From JBQSUQ01 sp052384575 (GTDB lineage: Bacteria; Pseudomonadota; Gammaproteobacteria; Enterobacterales; Pasteurellaceae): a DNA stretch of 64,000 nt. The position numbers and the translations under genes are program-made. This document shows, piece after piece, positions 26,137 through 34,695 of this stretch (its first letter is position 1; the number at the start of each line of letters is the position of its first letter). The DNA lies in assembly GCA_052384575.1 (NCBI GenBank), contig JBQSUQ010000005.1. The stretch is one strand, 5' to 3'. A model generated the notes under the pieces. The model searched no databases, was not told where the DNA came from, and saw nothing but the letters and a program-made list of their open reading frames with translations.

Positions 26137-27549
26137 ATGAATACACAACCGACTATCTTACAAAAAATCATTAAGGATAAACTTGTTTGGTTAGAACATA
26201 AAAAGCAACAGGTTCCGTTACAACAATTTCAACAAAACATTACAAAATCTGACCGCAGTTTTTATCAAGCTTTACAGCAAGGTCGCCACAGTAAATCCGC
26301 ATTTATTTTGGAATGTAAAAAAGCCTCGCCGTCCAAAGGATTGATACGTGCAGATTTTAATCTAACCGAGATTGCACAAGTTTATAAAAATTATGCCAAT
26401 GTCATTTCTGTATTAACAGATGAGCAATATTTTCAAGGTGATTTTGCTTATATAAAACAAGTTCGTGACATTGTCACTCAACCGGTATTATGTAAAGATT
26501 TCATTATTGATGAATATCAGGTTTATTTAGCACGTTATCATCAAGCCGATGCGATTTTATTAATGCTTTCTGTGATTGATGATAAAACTTATCAAAATTT
26601 ATCCGCACTTGCGCATCAATTAGGTATGGGCGTATTAACCGAAACCAGCAATGAAGCTGAATTTGAACGCGCATTAGCATTAGGGGCCAAAATGATTGGT
26701 GTAAATAATCGAGATTTACATGATTTAACTGTTGATCTTAATCGTGTTGTTCATTTAACAGAAAAATTTGCCCAACATATCCCCGATGATGTGAGAATTA
26801 TTAGTGAATCTGGCATTTATACCAATCAGCAAGTTAAACAATTAAGCCAAGTAGCTCATGGCTTTTTAATTGGCAGCAGCCTGATGGGAAGTATCGATTT
26901 AAATAACGCAGTCAGAGCTATTATATTTGGCGAAAATAAAGTTTGTGGCTTAACCAGAACACAAGATGTGAAACTAGCCTATGATTGTGGCGCTTTATAT
27001 GGCGGGCTCATTTTTGCCGATAAATCACCAAGGCAGCTTTCCTTACGTCAAGCACAAGAATTGGTGACCGCTGCCCCATTACGCTTTGTAGGCGTGTTCC
27101 AAAATCAACCCATTGATTTTATCGTTACAATTGCCAAGCAGCTCAATTTATTTGCGGTGCAATTACATGGTGAAGAAAATACGCAATTTATCACCGCACT
27201 TCGCCAACAATTACCAGAGCATATTCAAATTTGGAAAGCGATTTCAATTGATGTAAATCAGCAAAGTGCGGTGCAAATTTCCTCAATTTTAGCGATTGAT
27301 CGCTACGTGTTAGACAGCAAAACGACTACTCAACAAGGAGGTACTGGGCTAAGTTTTGATTGGTCCTTAATTCCTAATGAACAAAAAGAAAAGATTTTGT
27401 TAGCAGGTGGAATTGGTCCACAAAATATTGAACTTGCTTTAGCACAAGGCTGTGTTGGGGTTGATCTCAATTCAGGCGTGGAAAGTCGTAAAGGAATTAA
27501 AGATAGTGAAAAACTCCGCCAAGTTTTCGAAAAGATAGGAGCCTATTAA
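26137..27549 (+). CDS. trpC: Bifunctional indole-3-glycerol phosphate synthase / phosphoribosylanthranilate isomerase
   Basis: A 470-residue fusion of TrpC (about 1-255; FILECKKASPSKG, VLCKDFIIDEYQ) and TrpF (about 256-470; KVCGLTRTQDVK, VQLHGEE), catalysing two successive steps of tryptophan synthesis, as in enteric bacteria. I prefer the ATG at 26137, preceded by ATGGA; ATGs at 26116 and 26122 are in frame, the first overlapping the trpD stop. It is the last gene of the operon. Uptake sequences occur twice in the TrpF half. No plus-strand terminator with a clear T-run follows. Confidence 0.95.
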   Translation: MNTQPTILQKIIKDKLVWLEHKKQQVPLQQFQQNITKSDRSFYQALQQGRHSKSAFILECKKASPSKGLIRADFNLTEIAQVYKNYANVISVLTDEQYFQGDFAYIKQVRDIVTQPVLCKDFIIDEYQVYLARYHQADAILLMLSVIDDKTYQNLSALAHQLGMGVLTETSNEAEFERALALGAKMIGVNNRDLHDLTVDLNRVVHLTEKFAQHIPDDVRIISESGIYTNQQVKQLSQVAHGFLIGSSLMGSIDLNNAVRAIIFGENKVCGLTRTQDVKLAYDCGALYGGLIFADKSPRQLSLRQAQELVTAAPLRFVGVFQNQPIDFIVTIAKQLNLFAVQLHGEENTQFITALRQQLPEHIQIWKAISIDVNQQSAVQISSILAIDRYVLDSKTTTQQGGTGLSFDWSLIPNEQKEKILLAGGIGPQNIELALAQGCVGVDLNSGVESRKGIKDSEKLRQVFEKIGAY

Positions 27550-27554
27550 AATAA

Positions 27555-27582
27555 TAAAAAAAGTGCCTCATACTGAGGCACT
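27555..27582 (-). terminator. Terminator facing the modA side
   Basis: AGTGCCTCA-TAC-TGAGGCACT forms a 9-base stem. The T-run (TTTTTTTATT) follows it on the minus strand, so it ends transcription coming from modA. On the plus strand, after trpC, no T-run follows, though the hairpin could still stop or stabilise the trp message. Confidence 0.75.
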
Positions 27583-27685
27583 ACTCGGAAAGCAAAATAT
27601 ATCTGGCTATTTGTTATAGCACTTATTCTAAGTGCGGTAAGAATACATAATCACTTAGGCTATATCAAACACCAATATTTAATTT

Positions 27686-27701
27686 TGTGACATAGCTCAC
27701 G
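27686..27701. promoter_or_regulatory. CRP-like palindrome in the trpC/modA gap
   Basis: TGTGA-CATAGC-TCACG matches the CRP consensus TGTGA-N6-TCACA at 9 of 10 fixed positions. It lies between the convergent ends of trpC and modA, where no gene starts. It could be a relic or a chance match. Confidence 0.35.
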
Positions 27702-27726
27702 CAAATTATTTTATTTTGCTTAAATT

Positions 27727-28491
27727 TTATTTAGCTAAGAAACCATATTGTACAAAAATGTCTTTTGCTTCTTTAGATTTTAAATAATCTAAGAAACCTT
27801 GTACTTCTGCATTTTTGTGATCTTTTACAATCGCCACAGGGTATTGCACTGGTGGATGAGAACCTTCAGGGAACATCGCAACCACTTTCACTTTTTGGCT
27901 CGCTTTCGCATCTGTACTATATACGATACCTAATGGACTTTCGCCTTGTTCAACTAAAGCTAAAGCAGCACGTACGTTATTCGCGCGAGCTAATTTATTC
28001 TCTACATTAGCCCATTGTCCTAAATTGGTTAACGCAGTTTTTGCATAAATACCCGCAGGTACATGATCAGGATCGCCCACTGCTAAATACGTATTATCTA
28101 AATGTTTTTGCCATTTATCTTTTGTTAAATCTACTTCTGACACTTTGCTGTCTTTTGGTGCAATCATCACCAAACGGTTATTAACTAATACTGCTTTACT
28201 GCCTTCATCAATAGCTTGTTTTTCAGAAAGGTAGTTCATCCATTTTAAATCAGCAGATAAGAAAATATCCGCAGGTGCACCTTGCTCAATTTGTTTTGCT
28301 AATACTGAAGATGAAGCAAATGAAAATTCAATTTCTTCTTTTGGTTTTTGTTTTTTATATTCATCAGCGACTTGCTGTAACGCATTTGTCATTGAAGCTG
28401 CAGCAAAAACAACCACTTTTGCCATTGCGCCTTGTGCCATAAATAAACTTGCCATTAAAATTAAGGCTGCCTTTTTGTGTTTACGAATCAT
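27727..28491 (-). CDS. modA: Molybdate-binding periplasmic protein
   Basis: A 254-residue substrate-binding protein of the molybdate ABC transporter. A Sec signal peptide ends at AMA near residue 24. The mature part begins KVVVFAAASMTNALQQVADEY, where the ASMT serine binds oxyanion, and ADIFLSADLKWM and GIVYSTDAK are typical of ModA. A GGAG ribosome site precedes the ATG. Normally modB and modC follow; here only a 177-base gap with a terminator follows, then the convergent trpC. It is divergent from modE, with a ModE box in between. Confidence 0.93.
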   Translation of the reverse strand: MIRKHKKAALILMASLFMAQGAMAKVVVFAAASMTNALQQVADEYKKQKPKEEIEFSFASSSVLAKQIEQGAPADIFLSADLKWMNYLSEKQAIDEGSKAVLVNNRLVMIAPKDSKVSEVDLTKDKWQKHLDNTYLAVGDPDHVPAGIYAKTALTNLGQWANVENKLARANNVRAALALVEQGESPLGIVYSTDAKASQKVKVVAMFPEGSHPPVQYPVAIVKDHKNAEVQGFLDYLKSKEAKDIFVQYGFLAK

Positions 28492-28520
28492 ACATTTCTC
28501 CTTGTTTGTATTTGTTTATT

Positions 28521-28544
28521 CGCTGTATGAATAATTATATAACA
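28521..28544. promoter_or_regulatory. ModE operator upstream of modA
   Basis: CGCTGTAT-N7-TATATAACA resembles the E. coli ModE site CGTTATAT-N7-TACATAACG in both half-sites and spacing. It covers the minus-strand TATAAT (28539-28534) that is the likely modA -10 element, so molybdate-bound ModE would repress modA. Confidence 0.65.
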
Positions 28545-28614
28545 ATCAATAAAATAAAAGCTACTGCAAAGTCAAGATTTCTTATAGAATATAAAAGGAA
28601 ATAAGGAGCAAATA

Positions 28615-29385
28615 ATGAGTACTGAAATTCTGCTAAGCATAAAATTGCAACAACAACTCTTTGTTGATCCAAAACGTATTCGATTATTAAAAGAAATTCA
28701 AAAATGTGGCTCAATTAACCAAGCGGCTAAACGAGCTAACGTCAGCTATAAAAGTGCATGGGATCATTTGGCTGCAATGAATGAAATTAGCCCTCGCCCT
28801 TTGTTAGAACGTAATATTGGCGGAAAAAATGGTGGCGGAACAGAACTCACCACATATGCCGAACGTTTATTACAACTCTACGAATTACTTGCACAAACGC
28901 AGCAAAAAGCCTTCCAAATTTTGCAAGACGAAGACATTCCGCTAAATAGTTTATTAACGGCTACAGCACGCTTTTCGTTGCAAAGTAGCGCAAGAAATCA
29001 ATTTTTCGGCAAAGTGAAACAATGCATCATTCAACAACTTAATGCCCTTGTTGAAATTGAGCTGCCTGAATTAGACAAGCCAATTTATGCTGCAATTACC
29101 CAAAAAAGTGCGGAGCGTTTACAGTTAGTTTGGGGTAAAGAAGTGATGCTCATGGTTAAAGCCCCTTGGGTAAATATTTTGCTTCATCCAAGCGAAGAGC
29201 AAAATGTATTTAGTGCCCAAGTTCAATCTATTGTGGATAAAGGGAATAATCAGGAAATTTTGCTTTCCATTAATTCTCATCTTGAAGTCTGTGCCAATGC
29301 ACATCAAGAACAACAATTAACAATTGGGCAACAAGTTTGGTTAAAAATTGACCCAGAACAAATTATCTTAGCGACGCTTTATTGA
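28615..29385 (+). CDS. modE: Molybdate-responsive transcriptional regulator ModE
   Basis: A 256-residue regulator with an N-terminal winged helix-turn-helix (RLLKEIQKCGSINQAAKRANVSYKSAWDHL, about 22-55) and GGKNGGGTELT typical of ModE, then two Mop-like molybdate-binding domains (about 120-256). Length is close to E. coli ModE. It is divergent from modA with 123 bases between. The ATG has an AAGGAG site. With molybdate bound, ModE represses modABC and activates molybdoenzyme genes in E. coli. Confidence 0.93.
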   Translation: MSTEILLSIKLQQQLFVDPKRIRLLKEIQKCGSINQAAKRANVSYKSAWDHLAAMNEISPRPLLERNIGGKNGGGTELTTYAERLLQLYELLAQTQQKAFQILQDEDIPLNSLLTATARFSLQSSARNQFFGKVKQCIIQQLNALVEIELPELDKPIYAAITQKSAERLQLVWGKEVMLMVKAPWVNILLHPSEEQNVFSAQVQSIVDKGNNQEILLSINSHLEVCANAHQEQQLTIGQQVWLKIDPEQIILATLY

Positions 29386-29413
29386 TATTCATCACAAAAA
29401 TCAAATTTTCAAC

Positions 29414-29441
29414 TTGATTTCAATAAAAAATAACGCATAAT
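29414..29441 (+). promoter_or_regulatory. Probable promoter of the FTR1 iron cluster
   Basis: TTGATT (29414-29419), 16 bases, then CATAAT (29436-29441). It lies about 40 bases before the first gene of the cluster. Confidence 0.5.
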
Positions 29442-29448
29442 TTATCTA

Positions 29449-29467
29449 GATGATAATTGATATTATT
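29449..29467. promoter_or_regulatory. Fur-box-like sequence upstream of the FTR1 gene
   Basis: GATGATAATTGATATTATT agrees with the 19-base Fur consensus GATAATGATAATCATTATC at 12 positions and lies just past the -10 element, over the expected start site. Iron-dependent repression is therefore plausible; the region is AT-rich, so a chance match is possible. Confidence 0.4.
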
Positions 29468-29480
29468 TAGATTACTAATT

Positions 29481-31376
29481 ATGCGTTTTATTTTTCATAT
29501 TTTGTGGATCAGTTTTCTTTTTATTAGCAACCTCGTCCATGCCTCTGACTTCCAAGCCTTATCCGAAGATATAAAAACACGTTTAGATAAAACCGCCCAA
29601 CTCTACCAACAAAATCAAATTGATGATGCGCGCACTGAAGTGCAGATGGCGTATTTTGAAGTATTCGAAAACCTAGAAGGTCCAATTCGTATTAATTTTT
29701 CTGCCCAAAAGAGCTACCAAATGGAAGCTACTTTTGGTGAAATCCGCAAAATGATCGGTGAAGGAAAATCACAACAAGAAATTCAAGATAAAATTCAATG
29801 GCTGAAAAATGAACTCGATGCTGTGGTACCCTCTTTATCTGATGGTCATCAACTCAATGCAGAAGGTCAGCATAACACCTACGAAAATCAACAAATTTCT
29901 GCTTATTGGCAGCAAAGTTTTAAAATGTTAGATGATCTTTTAGCTGATGCCATTGCCGCTTATCAAGACAACCAACTCACAGATGCTAAAAAGCTCATTC
30001 AACAAGCGCAATATGACGGCTTTAAAAATTCTGAAATGGAAATGTCGATTCGCAATAATCGCGGTGCAGATATTGCGGCCAATATTAATCAACAATTCTA
30101 TGATTTAATCAAGCTCAGCGATCAACCTGAGCAAATTACCGTTTTAGGCTATCAAATCACCCAATTGCTACAAACTATTGAAGAACAATTGCCAAATCTG
30201 CCAACCACACGAGATGAGCAAAATGCGCAAGCCAACGAAAGTGCGGTGCAAAATGAACAAGATTTGGATTGGCATAATATCAGCCAACAGGTAAATCAAG
30301 GTATTCAACAAGCTATTCAAGCTTACCAAACGGGCAATGGGAAAAAAGCTATGTTGATGGTGCAAGATACCTATTTTGATATTTTTGAAGCCAGTGGCAT
30401 GGAAAATAAAGTGGGTTCGCGTGACGCGAATTTTAAAACCCAAATTGAAGGTTATTTCACGCGAATTGTAAGTCAAATCAAAGCCAATGCACCTGTGGAT
30501 ACGTTACAACAGCAAGCGCAAGGCTTAAGTGAGGATTTAGCCAAAGCGGTTACGATGTTACAAGGTGAAACTCAATCTGATTGGTCAATGTTCTTATACA
30601 GCTTGCTGATTATTCTGCGTGAAGGCTTAGAAGCACTATTAATTGTCGCAGCAATTGTCGCCTACTTAGTGAAAAATAATCATCAAGATAAATTACCAAC
30701 TATTCGCAATTCGATTTACGTTGCCCTCGTTGCTAGCTTAATCACTGCGGTGATTTTCCAATTAATTTTTGAGAATTCAGGACAAAATCGTGAATTATTA
30801 GAAGGTATTACCATGGCAATTGCGGTGGTAATGCTGTTTATGATGAGTTATTGGCTACTGTCTAAAGTGGAAGCACAAAACTGGAAACGCTACCTTGAAG
30901 GCAAACTAGATATGGCATTAAGCACTGGTTCCCTAATTAGCTTATGGATCACCAGTTTCCTTGCTGTTTATCGCGAAGGGGCAGAAACCGTTCTGTTCTA
31001 CTATGCGTTAGCAAGTGATGTACATACTTTCGCCGGTTATATTTATTTATTGGCGGGCTTTGTAGTCGGCGTGATTATCCTCGCTATTTGTTACGTTATT
31101 ATGCGTTATAGCGTGGTCAGATTACCACTTAAACCTTTCTTTATGTTCACTGGCAGTTTCTTGTACTTAATGGCATTTATTTTTGCTGGCAAAAGTGTCC
31201 TTGAACTTATTGAAGGAAAATTATTTGAGCCAACCCTACTGAGCAATTTCCCTGAAATTAGCTTGTTAGGCATTTATCCTTATGTGGAAACCTTAATTCC
31301 ACAAGGCATACTGATTATTGCTGCTATCTTTGCTTTCTTTTATATGCGTAGAGAAAGAAAGTTAGCAGAAATATAA
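29481..31376 (+). CDS. FTR1-family iron permease with a large periplasmic domain
   Basis: A 631-residue inner-membrane protein related to cFtr1/FetM and EfeU. A signal peptide (to about residue 23, VHA) leads to a periplasmic part of about 350 residues made of three related units (around YFEVFENLEG, QYDGFKNSEM and YFDIFEASGM). The C-terminal membrane domain of about seven helices carries the two iron-passing motifs REGLE (R380) and REGAE (R498). I chose ATG at 29481; the upstream TTG gives a poorer start. It heads the cluster and pairs with the P19 protein encoded next. One uptake sequence lies within it. Confidence 0.93.
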   Translation: MRFIFHILWISFLFISNLVHASDFQALSEDIKTRLDKTAQLYQQNQIDDARTEVQMAYFEVFENLEGPIRINFSAQKSYQMEATFGEIRKMIGEGKSQQEIQDKIQWLKNELDAVVPSLSDGHQLNAEGQHNTYENQQISAYWQQSFKMLDDLLADAIAAYQDNQLTDAKKLIQQAQYDGFKNSEMEMSIRNNRGADIAANINQQFYDLIKLSDQPEQITVLGYQITQLLQTIEEQLPNLPTTRDEQNAQANESAVQNEQDLDWHNISQQVNQGIQQAIQAYQTGNGKKAMLMVQDTYFDIFEASGMENKVGSRDANFKTQIEGYFTRIVSQIKANAPVDTLQQQAQGLSEDLAKAVTMLQGETQSDWSMFLYSLLIILREGLEALLIVAAIVAYLVKNNHQDKLPTIRNSIYVALVASLITAVIFQLIFENSGQNRELLEGITMAIAVVMLFMMSYWLLSKVEAQNWKRYLEGKLDMALSTGSLISLWITSFLAVYREGAETVLFYYALASDVHTFAGYIYLLAGFVVGVIILAICYVIMRYSVVRLPLKPFFMFTGSFLYLMAFIFAGKSVLELIEGKLFEPTLLSNFPEISLLGIYPYVETLIPQGILIIAAIFAFFYMRRERKLAEI

Positions 31377-31430
31377 AATACCCAAACGAAACTTACTACA
31401 TTAATTAACCTAACCCAAAAGGAAATTAAG

Positions 31431-31952
31431 ATGAAAAAAACCTTACTTTTAACCGCACTTACTGGTATTTTTGCAGTGTCCTCTGCTCAAGCGTTTAAAG
31501 AGTACCCAATTGGCGAAGCGCAAACAATGAACGAAATGGAAATTGCTGCGGTTTATTTACAACCGATTGATATGGAACCTCGTGGTATGGGTTTATCAGC
31601 TGCAAAATCTGACATTCACTTAGAAGCAGATATTCATGCAACTAAAGGTAACAAAAATGGTTTCGGTGAAGGTGAATGGATGCCGTATTTAACCATCAGC
31701 TACACGCTTGTGAACACCGATACTAACCAAAAACAAGAAGGTACATTTATGCCAATGGTGGCTGGCGATGGTCCTCACTATGGCGCAAACGTGAAAATGA
31801 TGGGCGTAGGTAACTACAAATTAACCTATCATATCGAACCACCTTCAAAAGCAGGGTTACACCGTCACACAGATAACGAAACAGGTGTAGGTCGTTGGTG
31901 GAAACCATTTGATGTGAATTATGAATTCAAATTCACAGGTTTAGAAAAATAA
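31431..31952 (+). CDS. Periplasmic iron-binding protein P19 (FetP/Tpd family)
   Basis: A 173-residue periplasmic protein with a signal peptide ending at AQA (about residue 20). The mature protein begins FKEYPIGEAQTMNEMEIAAVYLQPIDMEP and has the family His and Met metal ligands in MEPRGMG and DGPHYGANVKMM, plus HRHTDNETGVGRWW. P19 binds copper and iron and works with the FTR1 permease in Campylobacter and pathogenic E. coli. A good AAGGAAATTAAG region precedes the ATG. The signal peptide is partly encoded by an uptake sequence (31452-31460). A hairpin follows the gene. Confidence 0.93.
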   Translation: MKKTLLLTALTGIFAVSSAQAFKEYPIGEAQTMNEMEIAAVYLQPIDMEPRGMGLSAAKSDIHLEADIHATKGNKNGFGEGEWMPYLTISYTLVNTDTNQKQEGTFMPMVAGDGPHYGANVKMMGVGNYKLTYHIEPPSKAGLHRHTDNETGVGRWWKPFDVNYEFKFTGLEK

Positions 31953-31969
31953 TCCTAACATAAATTATT

Positions 31970-31989
31970 GGTGGGGCATTGTCCCCACC
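31970..31989 (+). other. Hairpin between the P19 and DUF2318 genes
   Basis: GGTGGGG-CATTGT-CCCCACC is a 7-base GC-rich stem followed by CTTCTGCTTT. The T-run is poor, so it is at most a weak terminator. It may stabilise the FTR1-P19 part of the message or reduce downstream expression. Confidence 0.55.
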
Positions 31990-32002
31990 CTTCTGCTTTA
32001 TT

Positions 32003-33391
32003 ATGTCATACTTTTTTACTACGCTACTCCAATCCTTACTTCCCACAGCACTTTTACTCGCCTGTGCGTGGTCTGCTTTTAACAAAATAAATATCAAAGC
32101 GCTTATTTGGACAAGCCTTATCGCAATTGCAGTGGGTATTTCCATTGCCTCAATGCTTTCCTTTAATCAAATTACCTTATTAAGTCTAAATAGCACTGCA
32201 AGCATTGTTCTTGTTTTATTTTTATTTAGTCAATGTCGCCCTATAAAATGGCTAAACAACATTTGGCATTTTTTACTCTGCACACTTGCAGCAATGCAAT
32301 GGGCCAAAAATCCCAATATTAATGCCATAACGGCGACTGATGTCATCAATACTGATTTTATTTTACATCTAAGTGCGGTCATTTTTGGCTTACTTTTCTG
32401 CCTATTTTTAGCCGCATGGCTCTACATTTTGCTCAAACAAGTGAAAACAGAACAAAAACTCACCGCACTTCGTTGGAGCTTATTATTGATATTAAGCGCA
32501 ATACTCCTCTCTCCGTTATTTGGTGATATATTGCTCGGTTTAATGAAATTACAGGTGATTGAACTCACTAAAACTCGCCTCAGCCTTGTTGCCAAAACTG
32601 GCAATATTATTAATTATATCAACTATATTTCAGCTGGATTAGGATTACTCATTATCAGTTTATACGCTATCAAATTCCTATTTCCGCGTAAAAAAGCCAT
32701 TCAGCTTAGCGAAAATCCTATTGAGAAACGCCAAAAAACAGCAAAATATATCCAATCTCGTCGCATTGTTATGTGGGGATTATTCAGTTTTCTCTTTATT
32801 TTAATGAGCCAACTTTATTGGGATAAATTCGCTTCTCAGCCATTACAATTATCAGAAGCAACACCAGTAAAATTAGATCAAAATCAGCAAGTGAGAATTC
32901 CTATTGAGCAAGTGAAAGATGGTAACTTGCACCGTTTTGTTTGGGTGGCAGATGATGGCAAAGCAGTGCGATTTTTCATTATTAATCGTCTTGAAGATCG
33001 CTTAAGTTTAGGCGTGGTTTTTGACGCTTGTCTATTATGTGGCGATCAAGGTTATGTCATGCAAGATGGCCAAGTTGTTTGCGTCGGCTGTGAAGTGCGA
33101 ATGTTTAAACCATCCATTGGCAAACCGGGTGGTTGCAACCCTGTTCCTATTGAAAATTGGCAGCAAACAGAAAACGAAGTCATTATTGACCGCACTTCTT
33201 TGGAAATGGGGCTGAATTTATTTTCTACAGTGCTAGAAATTGAAGTGATTGACCCTGTAGATCAAACAAAACTCATCAATACGAAAACGGAATTTAAATA
33301 TAATTTCAACAATAAAACCTATTTCTTTGCCAATGAAAAGAACTTGGAATTATTCAGAGATAAACCGGAAAACTATGTGAAGGAGGAATAA
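32003..33391 (+). CDS. DUF2318 iron-sulfur membrane protein
   Basis: A 462-residue protein with about seven or eight membrane helices (first about 270 residues) and a C-terminal periplasmic domain with paired cysteines C343/C346 (ACLLCG), C360/C363 (VVCVGC) and a further Cys in KPGGCNP, as in the DUF2318 family (Campylobacter Cj1660). These cysteines are predicted to hold a metal or Fe-S cofactor for electron transfer to iron. I use ATG at 32003 rather than the upstream TTG. Its stop overlaps the next ATG (TAATG). Three uptake sequences lie inside. Confidence 0.88.
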   Translation: MSYFFTTLLQSLLPTALLLACAWSAFNKINIKALIWTSLIAIAVGISIASMLSFNQITLLSLNSTASIVLVLFLFSQCRPIKWLNNIWHFLLCTLAAMQWAKNPNINAITATDVINTDFILHLSAVIFGLLFCLFLAAWLYILLKQVKTEQKLTALRWSLLLILSAILLSPLFGDILLGLMKLQVIELTKTRLSLVAKTGNIINYINYISAGLGLLIISLYAIKFLFPRKKAIQLSENPIEKRQKTAKYIQSRRIVMWGLFSFLFILMSQLYWDKFASQPLQLSEATPVKLDQNQQVRIPIEQVKDGNLHRFVWVADDGKAVRFFIINRLEDRLSLGVVFDACLLCGDQGYVMQDGQVVCVGCEVRMFKPSIGKPGGCNPVPIENWQQTENEVIIDRTSLEMGLNLFSTVLEIEVIDPVDQTKLINTKTEFKYNFNNKTYFFANEKNLELFRDKPENYVKEE

Positions 33392-34695
33392 TGTTAGGGA
33401 GAATGTTATTTCAATCTTGGAAACATGGTTTAAAACGTAAATTATTAGCGATTATTACGATTTTCTTAGCATCGGGTTTAGTGTCTGCGCTACTTGCCGT
33501 TTCCATTGATATTGGCGATAAAATGGCAAAGGAACTTAAATCCTATGGTGCCAATATTTTAATTGAGCCTGCCAGTAGCGCTATTCTGCCTGAAATGGCT
33601 GAAAATAAAACCTCTTTGGCAACGCAAGATTTTATTGATGAAAAAGAATTACCTAATATTAAAGATATTTTCTGGCGCAACAATATTGTCGGCTTTGCTC
33701 CCTTGCTGACAGCAGAAGTCACCGCAAATGGCAAAGATAAAATTCCTATTTTAGGCACCTTTTTTGATCATAATATTGCTGTTCCTGATGAAGAAGATTA
33801 TCACACAGGGCAAAAAATTATCAGCCCTTATTGGCAAGTAACAGGCGAATGGGTTGATGATCACAATGGTGACTTTACTGATAACGTGCCTACCTTAATT
33901 GGTACACAGCTCGCAAAAAGTAAACAATGGCAAATTGGCGATAAAATTTCCTTAAGTTATCAAGATCAAGAAGTGCAAACGCAGCTAAATGTTGTAATTA
34001 AAGGTATCGTGGCGACTGGCGGAACAGAAGAAAATCAATTGATTATGCCATTAAGTGCGGTGCAAAATTTATTAGTTTTGCCAGGCAAAGTGCAAGCAGT
34101 TAAGGTATCCGCTTTAACAGTGCCTGAAAATGAGCTTTCTCGCAAAGCACGTTCTAATGTAGATGCGTTGGCTCAAGAAGAATATGATCTTTGGTATTGC
34201 ACCGCCTATGTTTCCTCAATTGCACATCAACTGGAAGAAGCCATTTCTGGTGCGGTTGTACGCCCAATTTGGCAAGTCGCTGCTTCAGAAGGCGTGGTAA
34301 TTGAAAAAATCCAATTATTGCTTGGCGTAGTCACAGTTGCAGCCTTAATTGCAGCCGCTATGGGCATTGCTTCATTAATGACAACATCCATTATTGAACG
34401 CAGTAAAGAAATTGGCTTAATGAAAGCCTTAGGCGCTTACCAATGGCAAATTACACTCTTATTTTATTGTGAAGCCGCAATCAGCGCCATTATTGGCGGA
34501 TTAGTTGGTTGTATTGCAGGTTGGGCATTAGCAAAATTTATAGGAGCGACCTTATTTGGTGCACCATTAGATTTTGCTTGGATCGTAGTACCTTGCGTAC
34601 TCGTGCTAGCCATCCTAATTGCACTTATTGGCACTTGGTTCCCTGCTCACCGTATTGCAAAACTCTATCCTGTGGAAGTACTTTATGGGCGTTAA
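33391..34695 (+). CDS. FtsX/MacB-type ABC permease, first of two
   Basis: A 434-residue permease with an N-terminal helix (about 15-40), a large periplasmic MacB_PCD domain, then three C-terminal helices of the FtsX fold (from about 300; IIERSKEIGLMKALGAYQWQI is the characteristic cytoplasmic loop). It corresponds to Cj1661 of the Campylobacter cluster. It overlaps both neighbours. Together with the second permease and the ATPase it would form a mechanotransmission-type ABC complex rather than a classical importer. Confidence 0.9.
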   Translation: MLGRMLFQSWKHGLKRKLLAIITIFLASGLVSALLAVSIDIGDKMAKELKSYGANILIEPASSAILPEMAENKTSLATQDFIDEKELPNIKDIFWRNNIVGFAPLLTAEVTANGKDKIPILGTFFDHNIAVPDEEDYHTGQKIISPYWQVTGEWVDDHNGDFTDNVPTLIGTQLAKSKQWQIGDKISLSYQDQEVQTQLNVVIKGIVATGGTEENQLIMPLSAVQNLLVLPGKVQAVKVSALTVPENELSRKARSNVDALAQEEYDLWYCTAYVSSIAHQLEEAISGAVVRPIWQVAASEGVVIEKIQLLLGVVTVAALIAAAMGIASLMTTSIIERSKEIGLMKALGAYQWQITLLFYCEAAISAIIGGLVGCIAGWALAKFIGATLFGAPLDFAWIVVPCVLVLAILIALIGTWFPAHRIAKLYPVEVLYGR

